A stretch of DNA of 20,001 nt from Parvibaculum sp045863935 (lineage in GTDB: Bacteria; Pseudomonadota; Alphaproteobacteria; Parvibaculales; Parvibaculaceae), in assembly GCF_045863935.1 (NCBI RefSeq), contig NZ_BTVP01000049.1:1-20001 (forward strand). The letters run 5' to 3'. Positions within the stretch are counted from its first letter, which is position 1; each line of letters starts with the position of its first letter. The notes below the pieces were generated by a model, which saw nothing but the letters and a program-made list of their open reading frames with translations, made no database searches and was not told the DNA's origin. Shown here in pieces: positions 7,128 through 17,077 of this stretch. Both the position numbers and the translations under genes were made by a program.

Positions 7128-8363
7128 TCAGCGTTCGGACCAGGGCGGCGTCGGCCAGCGAAGTTCCGCTTCGGCGAAGTCCCGCGGGTAGACGACGACA
7201 TATTTCCCCTCCTGTACCTGGAAGAGGACGGTGGGCTTCGACACGTTCTTGCCCGTCTCGTCGAAGGCAATGGGTCCGTAGAAAGTCATGATGTCGGTTC
7301 CGGCGAGCGCATCGCGCACGGCTTTCCTGTCGAGCGTGCCCGCTCGCGCGAAGGCATCGGCGAAGACCTGCACAGCCGCGCTCGATTCGGCCGCCTGATA
7401 AGGCGCGGCATGGCCGTATGTCTTCTCGTAGAGCGCGGCATAGTCCGCCGCGCTGCCAAACAGAGCGTCGGAGTAAGTAAGCGTCGGCGCCCATTGCGCG
7501 GCGCAGAGCGCATATTCGGCGGCGGCGCCGAACTTCTCGGCGATCTGCGCGCTGTCGCAATGCGTGAGCGCCATCATCGGCAGGTTGAGACGCTGGTCGG
7601 CGACCTGGCGCACGGCAAGCGCCGCGCCCTTGTCATGGCCGGACAGCAGCAGGAGATCGGGCTTGAGCACCTTTGCCTTGGAAAGCGTCGCCGACATGTC
7701 GTTGAGCTCGGGCGGCAGCTTGTCATCGATGACGATCTTCATGCCATGTTTCGCCGCATCCTCGGTGACGCCCTCGCGCACATCCTGCGAGAAGGGATCG
7801 TTCTCGAAGGCCATGGCGACGCGGACCTGCGAAGGGTCTTCATGCACCTTCGCCGCGAGGTCGACCGCGCCGCGCAAATACTGGTCGGTGGTGGAAAGAA
7901 CGGCGAAGAGATAGCGATAGCCCTTGCGGAAGAGCGAGATGGCGGCACCGTTCGCCTCGACCATGGGTACGCCGTATTTTTCGGTGACGGGGGCAATGGC
8001 TTCGGTGAGGCCGGAGGAATAGGGCCCGAGGAGATAGTCGACACCGTCCTGCTGGATCAGCCGCTCGACAAGCTGCGCGCCGCGCGCGGGCGTCGATTCG
8101 TCGTCGTAATAGACAATTTCCAGCTTGTAGGGCTTGCCGCCGACCGTGACGCCGCCCTCTTCGTTGATGCGCTTGACCGCAAGGTCGTAGCCATTGCGGG
8201 TGAAGGCGCCATTCGAGGAATATTTTCCTGTGAGCGAGACGGCGGCGCCAAGGCGGATCACGCCCGGCTCTTCCGCCCAGGCCGCGCCAGCGAAAAATGG
8301 ACCGGTGCCGGACAACACGAGCGCCGCGCCCAGAAGCACCCCGGAAAACAGTTTCCTCATCAT
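7128..8363 (-). CDS. Periplasmic substrate-binding protein of HAAT importer
   Basis: A 411-residue solute-binding protein (Peripla_BP_6, type I fold) that delivers substrate to the LivHMGF pore. The signal peptide covers residues 1-30 (MMRKLF, hydrophobic core, then GAAWA before EEPG). The mature start IRLGAAVSLTGKYSSNG is typical of the family, followed by NGYDLAVKRINEEGG. A GPYSSGLTEAI stretch near 120 contributes to the ligand site in relatives. Two adjacent ATGs (8363 and 8360) follow GGAGGGGGAA, and either could be used. The frame open to 8558 runs into the hsp20 leader and is unlikely. The ligand cannot be named. Members of this group bind Leu/Ile/Val, amides, urea or aromatic acids, and the C-terminal half here differs from the classic LivJ/LivK. 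Confidence 0.9.
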   Translation of the reverse strand: MMRKLFSGVLLGAALVLSGTGPFFAGAAWAEEPGVIRLGAAVSLTGKYSSNGAFTRNGYDLAVKRINEEGGVTVGGKPYKLEIVYYDDESTPARGAQLVERLIQQDGVDYLLGPYSSGLTEAIAPVTEKYGVPMVEANGAAISLFRKGYRYLFAVLSTTDQYLRGAVDLAAKVHEDPSQVRVAMAFENDPFSQDVREGVTEDAAKHGMKIVIDDKLPPELNDMSATLSKAKVLKPDLLLLSGHDKGAALAVRQVADQRLNLPMMALTHCDSAQIAEKFGAAAEYALCAAQWAPTLTYSDALFGSAADYAALYEKTYGHAAPYQAAESSAAVQVFADAFARAGTLDRKAVRDALAGTDIMTFYGPIAFDETGKNVSKPTVLFQVQEGKYVVVYPRDFAEAELRWPTPPWSER

Positions 8364-8405
8364 TTCCCCCTCCGCTGGCGAGCGGCATTCGCCACTGTCC
8401 GGGAC

Positions 8406-8435
8406 CTTATACCCATCTTGAAGCGCGAAGGCGAA
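8406..8435 (-). promoter_or_regulatory. Possible sigma70-type promoter of the liv operon
   Basis: Read on the minus strand, TATAAG (8411-8406) matches the -10 consensus at 5 of 6 positions. TTCGCC (8435-8430) is a weak -35 at 18-base spacing. Transcription would start near 8399 and give a leader of about 36 bases before ATG 8363. Only the -10 is convincing. Confidence 0.35.
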
Positions 8436-8446
8436 ATTCCCAAATA
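8417..8446 (+). promoter_or_regulatory. Possible heat-shock (RpoH-type) promoter of hsp20
   Basis: CTTGAAG at 8417-8423 is followed, after 15 bases, by CCCAAATA at 8439-8446. This resembles the RpoH pattern CTTGAA - 13 to 17 bases - CCCCATnT, with mismatches in the -10. Transcription would begin near 8453, giving a leader of about 104 bases. It overlaps the candidate liv promoter on the opposite strand. Confidence 0.45.
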
Positions 8447-8452
8447 AGCCGT

Positions 8453-8556
8453 ACCGGGCGCCGGAGAAGCGGGCCCGGCCGGGAAGCAGCCACCGGCCCC
8501 AGGGCGGTGAAACGCTGTCGTCCCTATCGCAACATCGCTTGAAGAGGATGTGACTC
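8453..8556 (+). ncRNA. ROSE-like RNA thermometer in the hsp20 leader
   Basis: The 3' end of the leader can form a hairpin in which CATC-(G)-CT at 8533-8539 pairs with AGGATG at 8545-8550. This gives six pairs with one unpaired G at 8537 and a five-base loop. The AGGA at 8545-8548 is the ribosome site, 8 bases before ATG 8557. ROSE elements have the conserved U(U/C)GCU pairing with the ribosome site around a bulged G; here it is UCGCU. An upstream hairpin (GGCCGG 8477-8482 with CCGGCC 8493-8498) fits the multi-stem layout of ROSE leaders. In the family, heating melts the last hairpin and frees translation. The leader start is inferred from the promoter guess. Confidence 0.62.
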
Positions 8557-9021
8557 ATGCGTGGATTCGACTTTTCCCCCCTTTACCGTTCGACCGTCGG
8601 CTTCGACCAGCTCCAGTCGCTGCTCGATTCCGTGACGCAGGACGCGAGCCCCACCTACCCGCCCTACAACATCGAGCGGACGAGCGAAAACGACTACCGC
8701 ATCACCGTTGCGGTTGCCGGCTTTGGCCAAGACGACCTCGACATCGAGGTGAAGCAGAACGTGCTCACCATCAGCGGCAAGCGCGCCGAGCCCGAAGAGA
8801 CCAACTATCTCTATCGCGGTATCGCCGGCCGCAGCTTCGAGCGCCGCTTCCAGCTCGCCGATCATGTCGAGGTGCAAGGCGCCCATCTCGAGAACGGGCT
8901 CCTTCATGTGGACCTCGTGCGCCGCGTGCCCGAGGCGCTGAAACCGCGCCGTGTCGAGATTTCAGCCCCGGCCAAGGGTGCGAAGACGCTCGAAGGCAAT
9001 CTCGCGACCGCCGCCGACTAA
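8557..9021 (+). CDS. Small heat-shock protein, Hsp20/IbpA family
   Basis: A 154-residue ATP-independent chaperone that holds unfolding proteins as large oligomers. The N-terminus MRGFDFSPLYRSTVGFDQL matches the IbpA class. The alpha-crystallin domain runs from about 37 to 130 (PYNIERTSENDYRITVAVAGF...). It includes the family's ISGKR, a GIAGRSFERRFQLAD segment near 90-105, and ENGLLHVDL near 115-123. A short tail carries VEI (I-x-I/V-like) for oligomer contacts. It stands alone between a divergent importer operon and its own terminator. Control at two levels is suggested: an RpoH-like promoter and a ROSE-type hairpin over the ribosome site. Confidence 0.94.
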   Translation: MRGFDFSPLYRSTVGFDQLQSLLDSVTQDASPTYPPYNIERTSENDYRITVAVAGFGQDDLDIEVKQNVLTISGKRAEPEETNYLYRGIAGRSFERRFQLADHVEVQGAHLENGLLHVDLVRRVPEALKPRRVEISAPAKGAKTLEGNLATAAD

Positions 9022-9041
9022 GACCTCCCGAACGGATATGC

Positions 9042-9078
9042 GAAGGGGCGCCCTGCCGGGTGCCCCTTCTTGCTTTTT
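9042..9078 (+). terminator. Intrinsic terminator of hsp20
   Basis: GAAGGGGC at 9042-9049 pairs with GCCCCTTC at 9062-9069. The stem continues inward through a G-U pair and CCC/GGG to about 12 pairs around a TGCC loop, and is followed by TTGCTTTTT (9070-9078). This is a textbook plus-strand terminator starting 20 bases after the hsp20 stop. Its T-tract touches the stop codon of the convergent gene. Confidence 0.88.
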
Positions 9079-11759
9079 CAGGAGAGGTTGAGCCGCGTCT
9101 CGATCAGCGTCGGATCGTCCTTGATCGAGTGGCGCGTGAAGCCGAGATCGTCGCACATGTCGAGCATGCTGCGGTTCTCGCGAAGCACATGGCCGAAGAT
9201 TTCGCCCACACCCCGCTGGCGCCCATACTCGATCAGCTTTTGCATCAGGGAATAGCCGAGCCCGTGACCGTGAAGGTCGCTGCGGACGAGAATGGCAAAT
9301 TCGGCGCGCTCCCGGTTCGGGTCTTCCGACAGGCGGCCGACGCCCGCCGCCTCCGCGCATGCCTCGTCGGCGAAAACGACGAAGGCCATCTCGCGGTCGT
9401 AATCGATCTGGGTGAGGCGCGCGGCGAGCTGGCGGGGAAGCTTTCTGAGCGGCGAGAGGAAACGCAGGCGCACATCCTCCGCGTCGGTATGTTCGAGAAG
9501 ATCGTCGATGAGCGGCGCGTCCTCCGGTTTGATCGGGCGCAGCGGATAGCGACGGCCTTCGCGGTCCGTGAGCTCGCCTTCGAGCGAAGCGGGATAAGGC
9601 CGGATCGCGAACCGCGCCGTGCCCTTGCTCTTGGCAGGCAGGATGCGCACCCGCGCATCGAGCGCGACGATCCCCTTCTCGTCCGCCCAAAGCGGATTGA
9701 TATCGAGTTCGGCCACCTCCGGATTGTCCGCCGCGATGTCGCCGAGCGCCATCAGCGCGGTTTCGATCCCTGTGAAATCGGCGGGCGGACGGCCGCGATA
9801 TCCTTCGAGGAGGCGCGAGACGCGCGTGCGCGAAATGAGGTCCTTCGCCAGCACCCGGTTGAGCGGCGGGAGCGCCATCGCCTTGTCGCGCACGACCTCG
9901 ACCGCCGTGCCGCCCTGCCCGAACAGGATAACGGGACCGAAGGTGGCATCGTCCACAATGCCGAGAATAAGTTCGAAGGCGTCCGGCTTGCTCACCATCT
10001 GCTGCACGGTGAAACCTTCGAGTTCCGCGCCTGGGCAGAGGTGGGTGACGCGCGCGATCATGCGCGAGGCCGCCTCCGAAACCGCCTCTGCGTTTTCGAG
10101 CCCGAGCGCAACGCCGCCGACATCGCTCTTGTGCGTGATGTCGGGCGAGAGAATCTTCAGCGCGACGGGATAGCCGAGTTCGCCGGCCACCCGCGCGGCT
10201 TCGGCGGCGGAAGAGACGATGCGCGTATCGACAATCGGGATTCCGTAAGCCGCGAGCAGGGACTTTGCCTCCGCCTCGCTCAGCCATTCGCGGTTCTCGC
10301 GGAGCGCGGTTTCGACGAGCGAGCGCGCCCTTTCGAGATTGCGCTGTGGCTGGGCCGGGCCCGCCGCCGGAATTTCGAGCAGGAGGCGCTGGTTCCGGTC
10401 GTGGCGGACATGCAGCATGAAGGCCCGCACCGCGCCTGTCGGCGTCTCGTAGGTCGGAATGCGATGCGTCTGGAAGGCCTCGCGCGCGGCGCGCGCACCC
10501 TTGTCGCCGAGCCAGTTCGTGAAGACGGGCTTGCTGGACGCCTCCGCCGCCTCGATCACCGCATGCGCGGCGGAGAGATTGTTCACGACCGCCGTCGGAC
10601 AGTTCATGACGAGAACGGCGTCGACGGCCTTGTCCTTCAGAAGCGCTTCCATGGCGCGCGCATATCGCTCGGCGCCCGCATCGCCGATGATGTCGACAGG
10701 ATTGGCGCGGCTCCAGGTGCGCGGCAGAACGGCATCGAGCCCGGCGATGGTCTCTTCCGAGATTTCCGCAAGCCTGCCCCCTTCATCGATGAGGAAGTCC
10801 GTCGCCAGCACGCCGACGCCACCGCCATTCGTGAGAATGCCAAGCCGGTCACCGAGGATCGGGCGCCGCTCCGAGCGGACAGACAGCGTTTCGACCGCGT
10901 CGAACAGCTCCTCGATGCCGAGTTCGCGCAGCATGCCCGCGCGGCGGAAGGCCGCCTGGTAGACGGCGTCGGAGCCTGCGAGTGCGCCGGTATGCGAGGC
11001 GGCGGCGCGCGCGCCTGCCTCGTGACGGCCGGACTTGATGACGATGACGGGCTTCAGGCGCGAGGCCTGGCGGCCCGCCGACATGAACTTCCGCGCGTCA
11101 GTGACGGATTCGATATAGAGCAGGATGCTCTTCGTCTTCGGGTCGGCAGCGAGATAGTCGAGCATGTCGCCGAAATCGACATCGGCCATGCCGCCGAGCG
11201 AGGCGATGTGCGAGAAGCCGATGCCACGGCTCGTCGCCCAGTCGAGCACGGCGGTGACGACCGCGCCTGATTGCGATACGAAGGCGACATTGCCCTTTTC
11301 CGGCTGCACATGGCCGAAGGAGGCGTTGAGTCCGTTGCCGGGCGCCATGATGCCGAGGCAGTTGGGGCCGGCAATACGCAGGAGATGGGGCTTCGCCGCC
11401 TCGAGCATCTTCGCCTGCAGGCGGCGGCCTTCCTCGCCGAGTTCCCCGAAGCCTGCCGTGATGACAACGGCAGCCTTCGTACCGCGCCGGCCAAGCTCGT
11501 CGATGAGGCCCGGCACTGTCTGCGGCGGCGTGGCGATAACCGCAAGGTCCGGCGCATGAGGCAGGCTCGCGACATCCTTGAAAGTCTCCGCGCCGCCGAT
11601 CTGCCCGCCCTTCGGATTGACCGCCCAGACGGGCCCCGGAAGGCCCGCTGTCAGCAGATTGTCGAGAAGAACGTTGCCGACCGACCCCTCGCGCGCACTG
11701 GCCCCGATGAGGGCGACCGATTTCGGGGCGTACATAAGATCGAGATTGCGGATCGACAT
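9078..11759 (-). CDS. Pat/PatZ-like protein: acyl-CoA synthetase-GNAT fusion
   Basis: An 893-residue protein with the layout of bacterial Pat/PatZ(YfiQ) lysine acetyltransferases (about 880-900 residues). These acetylate metabolic enzymes such as acetyl-CoA synthetase. Residues about 8-130 form a CoA-binding domain (SVALIGAS near 14-21). A succinyl-CoA synthetase-like ligase domain follows (about 155-460). ASHTGALAGSD puts the family His at 256. An ATP-grasp domain lies at about 485-700 (YPVALKILSPDITHKSDVGGV). A GNAT domain occupies about 735-893, with the acetyl-CoA loop HGHGLG near 830-835 and EN.SMLDMCDDLGF. The ATG at 11759 has GGA 8 bases upstream. The synthetase His is kept, so ADP-forming acyl-CoA synthetase activity is also possible. 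Single gene; partner enzymes are not in the window. Confidence 0.88.
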   Translation of the reverse strand: MSIRNLDLMYAPKSVALIGASAREGSVGNVLLDNLLTAGLPGPVWAVNPKGGQIGGAETFKDVASLPHAPDLAVIATPPQTVPGLIDELGRRGTKAAVVITAGFGELGEEGRRLQAKMLEAAKPHLLRIAGPNCLGIMAPGNGLNASFGHVQPEKGNVAFVSQSGAVVTAVLDWATSRGIGFSHIASLGGMADVDFGDMLDYLAADPKTKSILLYIESVTDARKFMSAGRQASRLKPVIVIKSGRHEAGARAAASHTGALAGSDAVYQAAFRRAGMLRELGIEELFDAVETLSVRSERRPILGDRLGILTNGGGVGVLATDFLIDEGGRLAEISEETIAGLDAVLPRTWSRANPVDIIGDAGAERYARAMEALLKDKAVDAVLVMNCPTAVVNNLSAAHAVIEAAEASSKPVFTNWLGDKGARAAREAFQTHRIPTYETPTGAVRAFMLHVRHDRNQRLLLEIPAAGPAQPQRNLERARSLVETALRENREWLSEAEAKSLLAAYGIPIVDTRIVSSAAEAARVAGELGYPVALKILSPDITHKSDVGGVALGLENAEAVSEAASRMIARVTHLCPGAELEGFTVQQMVSKPDAFELILGIVDDATFGPVILFGQGGTAVEVVRDKAMALPPLNRVLAKDLISRTRVSRLLEGYRGRPPADFTGIETALMALGDIAADNPEVAELDINPLWADEKGIVALDARVRILPAKSKGTARFAIRPYPASLEGELTDREGRRYPLRPIKPEDAPLIDDLLEHTDAEDVRLRFLSPLRKLPRQLAARLTQIDYDREMAFVVFADEACAEAAGVGRLSEDPNRERAEFAILVRSDLHGHGLGYSLMQKLIEYGRQRGVGEIFGHVLRENRSMLDMCDDLGFTRHSIKDDPTLIETRLNLS

Positions 11760-12045
11760 GCTTTATTCCGTTGGCCTCGTCAGGGGGGGGTGGCGCGGCG
11801 CCTGCGTCAATTCTCGACCTGGGCTGCGACAGGTCCAACACGGCTTGCTTCGTCACGGCTCATCAACTGCAACAGATTGAAACTATTAAAAAAATGGGCA
11901 TTACGCCAGCCACCGTCATTACCCGTTTTAGTCACCTATTAACCCTCTTGCTGTAATCAAGACCTGACATCCGGAAGGGTGAACAGGCCGGGAGAGGCCT
12001 CAACTTTCTTGCTGGCCGGACGCTTCCGGCGGAGACCGCAGAGAC
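11760..12045. promoter_or_regulatory. Divergent intergenic region, Pat-like / hybrid kinase
   Basis: These 286 bp hold no gene. GC falls sharply between about 11870 and 11960 (for example CTATTAAAAAAATGGG), which is where promoters would be expected. A run of eight G lies at 11783-11790, 24 bases before the Pat-like ATG. A CtrA-like site lies at 11928-11943 (separate entry). No clean -35/-10 pair was found. Confidence 0.5.
11928..11943 (+). promoter_or_regulatory. CtrA-like binding site
   Basis: TTAG - 7 bases - TTAAC matches the alphaproteobacterial CtrA consensus TTAA - 7 bases - TTAAC with one mismatch (G for A at the fourth base). It lies in the AT-rich part of the gap, 103 bases before the hybrid kinase ATG. 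Short degenerate sites occur by chance, so binding is inference. Confidence 0.35.
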
Positions 12046-14598
<2,553 letters not shown>

Positions 14599-14604
14599 TA
14601 TCCG

Positions 14605-15051
14605 TCAGTCGTCCTCGTGGCCGGTGAGCAGGTGGAGTTTTTCGACGATCCGGCGGCCCGTCTCTCCGCCATCGCCCGAAATATCGTTGTCCGACACGCT
14701 CTTCAGCATTCGGATATGCATGTGGACGATATTGAGTTCTTCCGGCGAACGCCGTTCGCCGCTGCGCAGATAGTCGCAGAAGGACGCGCCGATCTCGGTC
14801 ACGAGACCATAGCCGAAGGAACCGCCCTGACCTTTGACGTTGTGAGCGACGGCGTGAAGCGCCTCGAGTGTCTTCTCGACAGGCTCACCCGCTTCGAAGC
14901 GCTCCCAGATGTCGCAAAGTTCGGCAACGTCCGAGGCAAGCTGCTGACGATAGGTGTCGCGCAAGGCATCGACCGCGGCCTCGGCCTGCGCGATCAAGCT
15001 CTCGAACTCTCTCGTCTTTTCGTCTTTCGCAACCGCCATTGTCCTGCCCAT
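14605..15051 (-). CDS. HPt-domain phosphotransfer protein
   Basis: A small, mostly helical cytoplasmic protein of about 148 residues with the HPt signature LHAVAHNVKGQGGSFGYG. The phospho-accepting His is His70 from the ATG at 15051. The Lys-Gly after it and the downstream Gly/Phe match the family (AH.lKG). A coiled N-terminal part (EFESLIAQAEAAVDALRDTY) precedes it. It would relay phosphate between receiver domains, and the hybrid kinase converging on it is the obvious partner. The start is unsettled: GTG 15063, ATG 15051 and ATG 15039 are in frame and none has a good ribosome site. It lies downstream of the threonine aldolase on the same strand and may be read through from there. Confidence 0.82.
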   Translation of the reverse strand: MGRTMAVAKDEKTREFESLIAQAEAAVDALRDTYRQQLASDVAELCDIWERFEAGEPVEKTLEALHAVAHNVKGQGGSFGYGLVTEIGASFCDYLRSGERRSPEELNIVHMHIRMLKSVSDNDISGDGGETGRRIVEKLHLLTGHEDD

Positions 15052-15116
15052 GCCGAAAAGCACGATTCCGCGATCATGAGACTAATGGCACCGCACTTAA
15101 CGAATGCTGAAGAGGC

Positions 15117-16151
15117 TCAGCCGCAAGCGCTCGAAATGAACCGGTCGACGGCCTCGGGGGCCGTCTGGAACGAGGTCACGAGACGGACGGTACAGGCGCC
15201 GTCGCTGTCGCCCGGCATCGGCCAGCGGTGGAAGCGTGCGCCCGCCTCCTTGAGCCGCTGGATGGTTGCCGCGGGCAAGCGCACGAATATTTCGTTCGCC
15301 TGCGGCGTGAGGTGCATCGCGGCTTCAGGCACGTTTTCAAGACCTTCGGCAAGCCGCGCCGTCATGGCGTTCGCGTGTCCCGCCAGCCGGAGCCAGAGAT
15401 TGTCCGCAAGATAGGCTTCGAGTTGCGCGGAGAGAAAACGCATCTTCGAAAGGAGATGGCCCGCCCGCTTTCGCCGGAAGGAGAGATCGCGCGCGAGATC
15501 GCGGTTGAAGACGATAACGGCCTCCGCCGCCATCGCGCCGTTCTTCGTCGCGCCGAACGACATGATGTCGATGCCCGCCTTCCAGCTCGCCTGCGCCGGA
15601 GAAACGTTGAGCGCGGCTAGCGCATTTGCAAAGCGCGCCCCGTCCATATGGACATGGAGGTTCCGCTCGCGCGCGATCGCGGCAAGAGCGGAAATCTCGT
15701 CGAGAGAATAGATGCTGCCGAGCTCCGTCGATTGCGTCAGCGTCAGCGCGGCCGGCTGCACATGATGGACGACACCCGCGGGCAGCTTGTCGAGTTCGGC
15801 CCGGAGCAGCACGGGATCGATCTTCGCCTTCTCGCCGCCGACCGGTACGAGCTTCGCCCCCGAATACATTTCCGGCGCGCCGCATTCATCGAGATGCACA
15901 TGGGCAAGCTCGTGGCAAAGCACCGCGCCATAGGGCGGCGCGAGCGCGGCGAGGGCAAGCGCATTTGCCGCCGTGCCCGTCACCACGGGGAAAACCTCGA
16001 CCTCTCGCTCGAAGATTTCCGAAAGCCGTGCCCTGAGGCGCGCCGTAACGTCGTCCGCGCCATAGGACGTGGCCGTGCCCGTATTCGCGCGCGCCAGCGC
16101 CTCCAGAATTTCAGGCGCGATGCCCGACGCATTGTCGCTCGTAAAGTCCAT
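15117..16151 (-). CDS. Low-specificity threonine aldolase
   Basis: A 344-residue PLP enzyme of the beta-eliminating-lyase family (fold type I), splitting L-threonine or L-allo-threonine to glycine and acetaldehyde. It begins MDFTSDNASGIAPEI. FPVVTGTAANALAL near 54-67 binds the cofactor phosphate. HMDGAR places Asp170 under the pyridine ring, and SFGATKNG gives the Schiff-base Lys203. His/Glu residues of CHELAHVHLDECGAPE (about 79-94) line the active site in relatives. The ATG at 16151 has AAGGAG 5 bases upstream; the open frame before it overlaps the VOC gene end and is not supported. The length is normal for bacterial enzymes. L or D preference cannot be read from the sequence, but the family is L-specific. 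Confidence 0.92.
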   Translation of the reverse strand: MDFTSDNASGIAPEILEALARANTGTATSYGADDVTARLRARLSEIFEREVEVFPVVTGTAANALALAALAPPYGAVLCHELAHVHLDECGAPEMYSGAKLVPVGGEKAKIDPVLLRAELDKLPAGVVHHVQPAALTLTQSTELGSIYSLDEISALAAIARERNLHVHMDGARFANALAALNVSPAQASWKAGIDIMSFGATKNGAMAAEAVIVFNRDLARDLSFRRKRAGHLLSKMRFLSAQLEAYLADNLWLRLAGHANAMTARLAEGLENVPEAAMHLTPQANEIFVRLPAATIQRLKEAGARFHRWPMPGDSDGACTVRLVTSFQTAPEAVDRFISSACG

Positions 16152-16164
16152 GGCCGCTCCTTCC

Positions 16165-16192
16165 GCGAAGCGCGGATGGTAGCGAAGCGCGG
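16165..16192. repeat. Direct repeat and hairpin before threonine aldolase
   Basis: The 11-mer GCGAAGCGCGG occurs at 16165-16175 and 16182-16192. The copy nearer the gene also forms a CCGCG-AAG-CGCGG hairpin (16163-16175) that abuts the AAGGAG ribosome site on the minus strand. It could affect translation of the aldolase or be an operator; no family is recognised. Confidence 0.35.
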
Positions 16193-16210
16193 GGCTCCCG
16201 AGAAGCGCCG

Positions 16211-17077
16211 TCAGGCAACGGCTTCGACACGCTCCGGGTGGCCCGACCAGGTCCATGCCATGCTTGGGCGCGACAGACCGAGCATCATGCCCCCGAGCGC
16301 CTTCGGATGGAGCCAGAGCTGATCGGAAGGCAGATGGGCCGGGCGGTTGTCCGGCCGGTCGACCGTGAAGCCTGCTCCCGCCGCTGCCGCACGCTCCGCG
16401 ATGAGATTGATGCGGCTCGTCTCGGCAAAGGCCATGTAGAGGCTTTGGCCGAACTTGCGGAAGTAGCGGTCCATCGTGGTGCCGGGCGTCGTGGGCTCGA
16501 TGACCTCGAGACGGTGAAGCTCGTCCTTGTCGAAGAGCGTCAGCGTTCCCCGATAGCCGAAGAGATCGGACACGATTTCGGTGTAGTTGCGCTCGTCGAG
16601 CGCGAAAAGCGCGTTGAGCTGGCGCGTGATCCCCGCCGTGTCGCTGGAAAGAAGCGTCGCCTCGTAGAGAAAATCGATTTCGCCCACGGGCGGCAGCGTC
16701 TCGTCCGCGCTCACCACCATGCGCAAGCCCTCGATACCGGTATCCCGTTCGGAAAGGTGGAGCTGACCGGCCTCCGAGAGAGGCGAAACGCCCCGCACCT
16801 TGAGGTGGGTGGCAAGACCCGCGAGATCGGGCGCCGACGCCCCGGCCGCATAAAGATGCGCGCCCCGCCGGGCGACCGCATCGGCGACCGGGCCCGCCCC
16901 GTCCGGGACGAGAAGCTCAACGAAGCCTGTGCCGATCCTGAGCCGCCGTCGCCGCGCACCAAGCCCCGCGATCCGGTCTTCTCCCGCCGGCTCGGCGCCC
17001 AGGAGCCCGATCCAGCCCTTTGCGGCAGTTTCCGCCTCCGGCACCGCGAGCTGTATCCTGTCGATCCTTCTGAGCAT
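16211..17077 (-). CDS. VOC-superfamily (glyoxalase-fold) protein
   Basis: A 288-residue protein that looks like two vicinal-oxygen-chelate halves. MLRRIDRIQLAVPE (first strand) and GFVELLVP belong to the first half. The second half starts near residue 130 (EIDFLYEATLLSSD...). LEVIEP and QSLYMAFAETSRINLIAERAAAAGAGFTVD are typical VOC strand-helix elements. Such proteins are lyases, isomerases or dioxygenases that bind a metal through His/Glu. The usual first-strand His is Gln here (RIQLAV), so the metal site may be altered. ATG 17077 is chosen because the VOC strand begins there; the open frame continues to 17191 with no domain-like sequence. It is followed by threonine aldolase 59 bp later on the same strand and may be cotranscribed. 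No substrate can be named. Confidence 0.7.
   Translation of the reverse strand: MLRRIDRIQLAVPEAETAAKGWIGLLGAEPAGEDRIAGLGARRRRLRIGTGFVELLVPDGAGPVADAVARRGAHLYAAGASAPDLAGLATHLKVRGVSPLSEAGQLHLSERDTGIEGLRMVVSADETLPPVGEIDFLYEATLLSSDTAGITRQLNALFALDERNYTEIVSDLFGYRGTLTLFDKDELHRLEVIEPTTPGTTMDRYFRKFGQSLYMAFAETSRINLIAERAAAAGAGFTVDRPDNRPAHLPSDQLWLHPKALGGMMLGLSRPSMAWTWSGHPERVEAVA

Noticed and set aside
8473..8500. SRP-RNA-like apical motif (CCGGGAAGCAGCC) in the hsp20 leader
   Set aside because: The GGAAGGNAGCA tetraloop/internal-loop pattern is incomplete and no closing helix of 4.5S RNA is present. It fits a leader hairpin better.
8550..11270. A 906-codon open frame on the plus strand
   Set aside because: It covers hsp20 in another frame and then runs antisense to the Pat-like gene. 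Its product is Arg-rich with no domain. It arises from high GC at third positions on the opposite strand.
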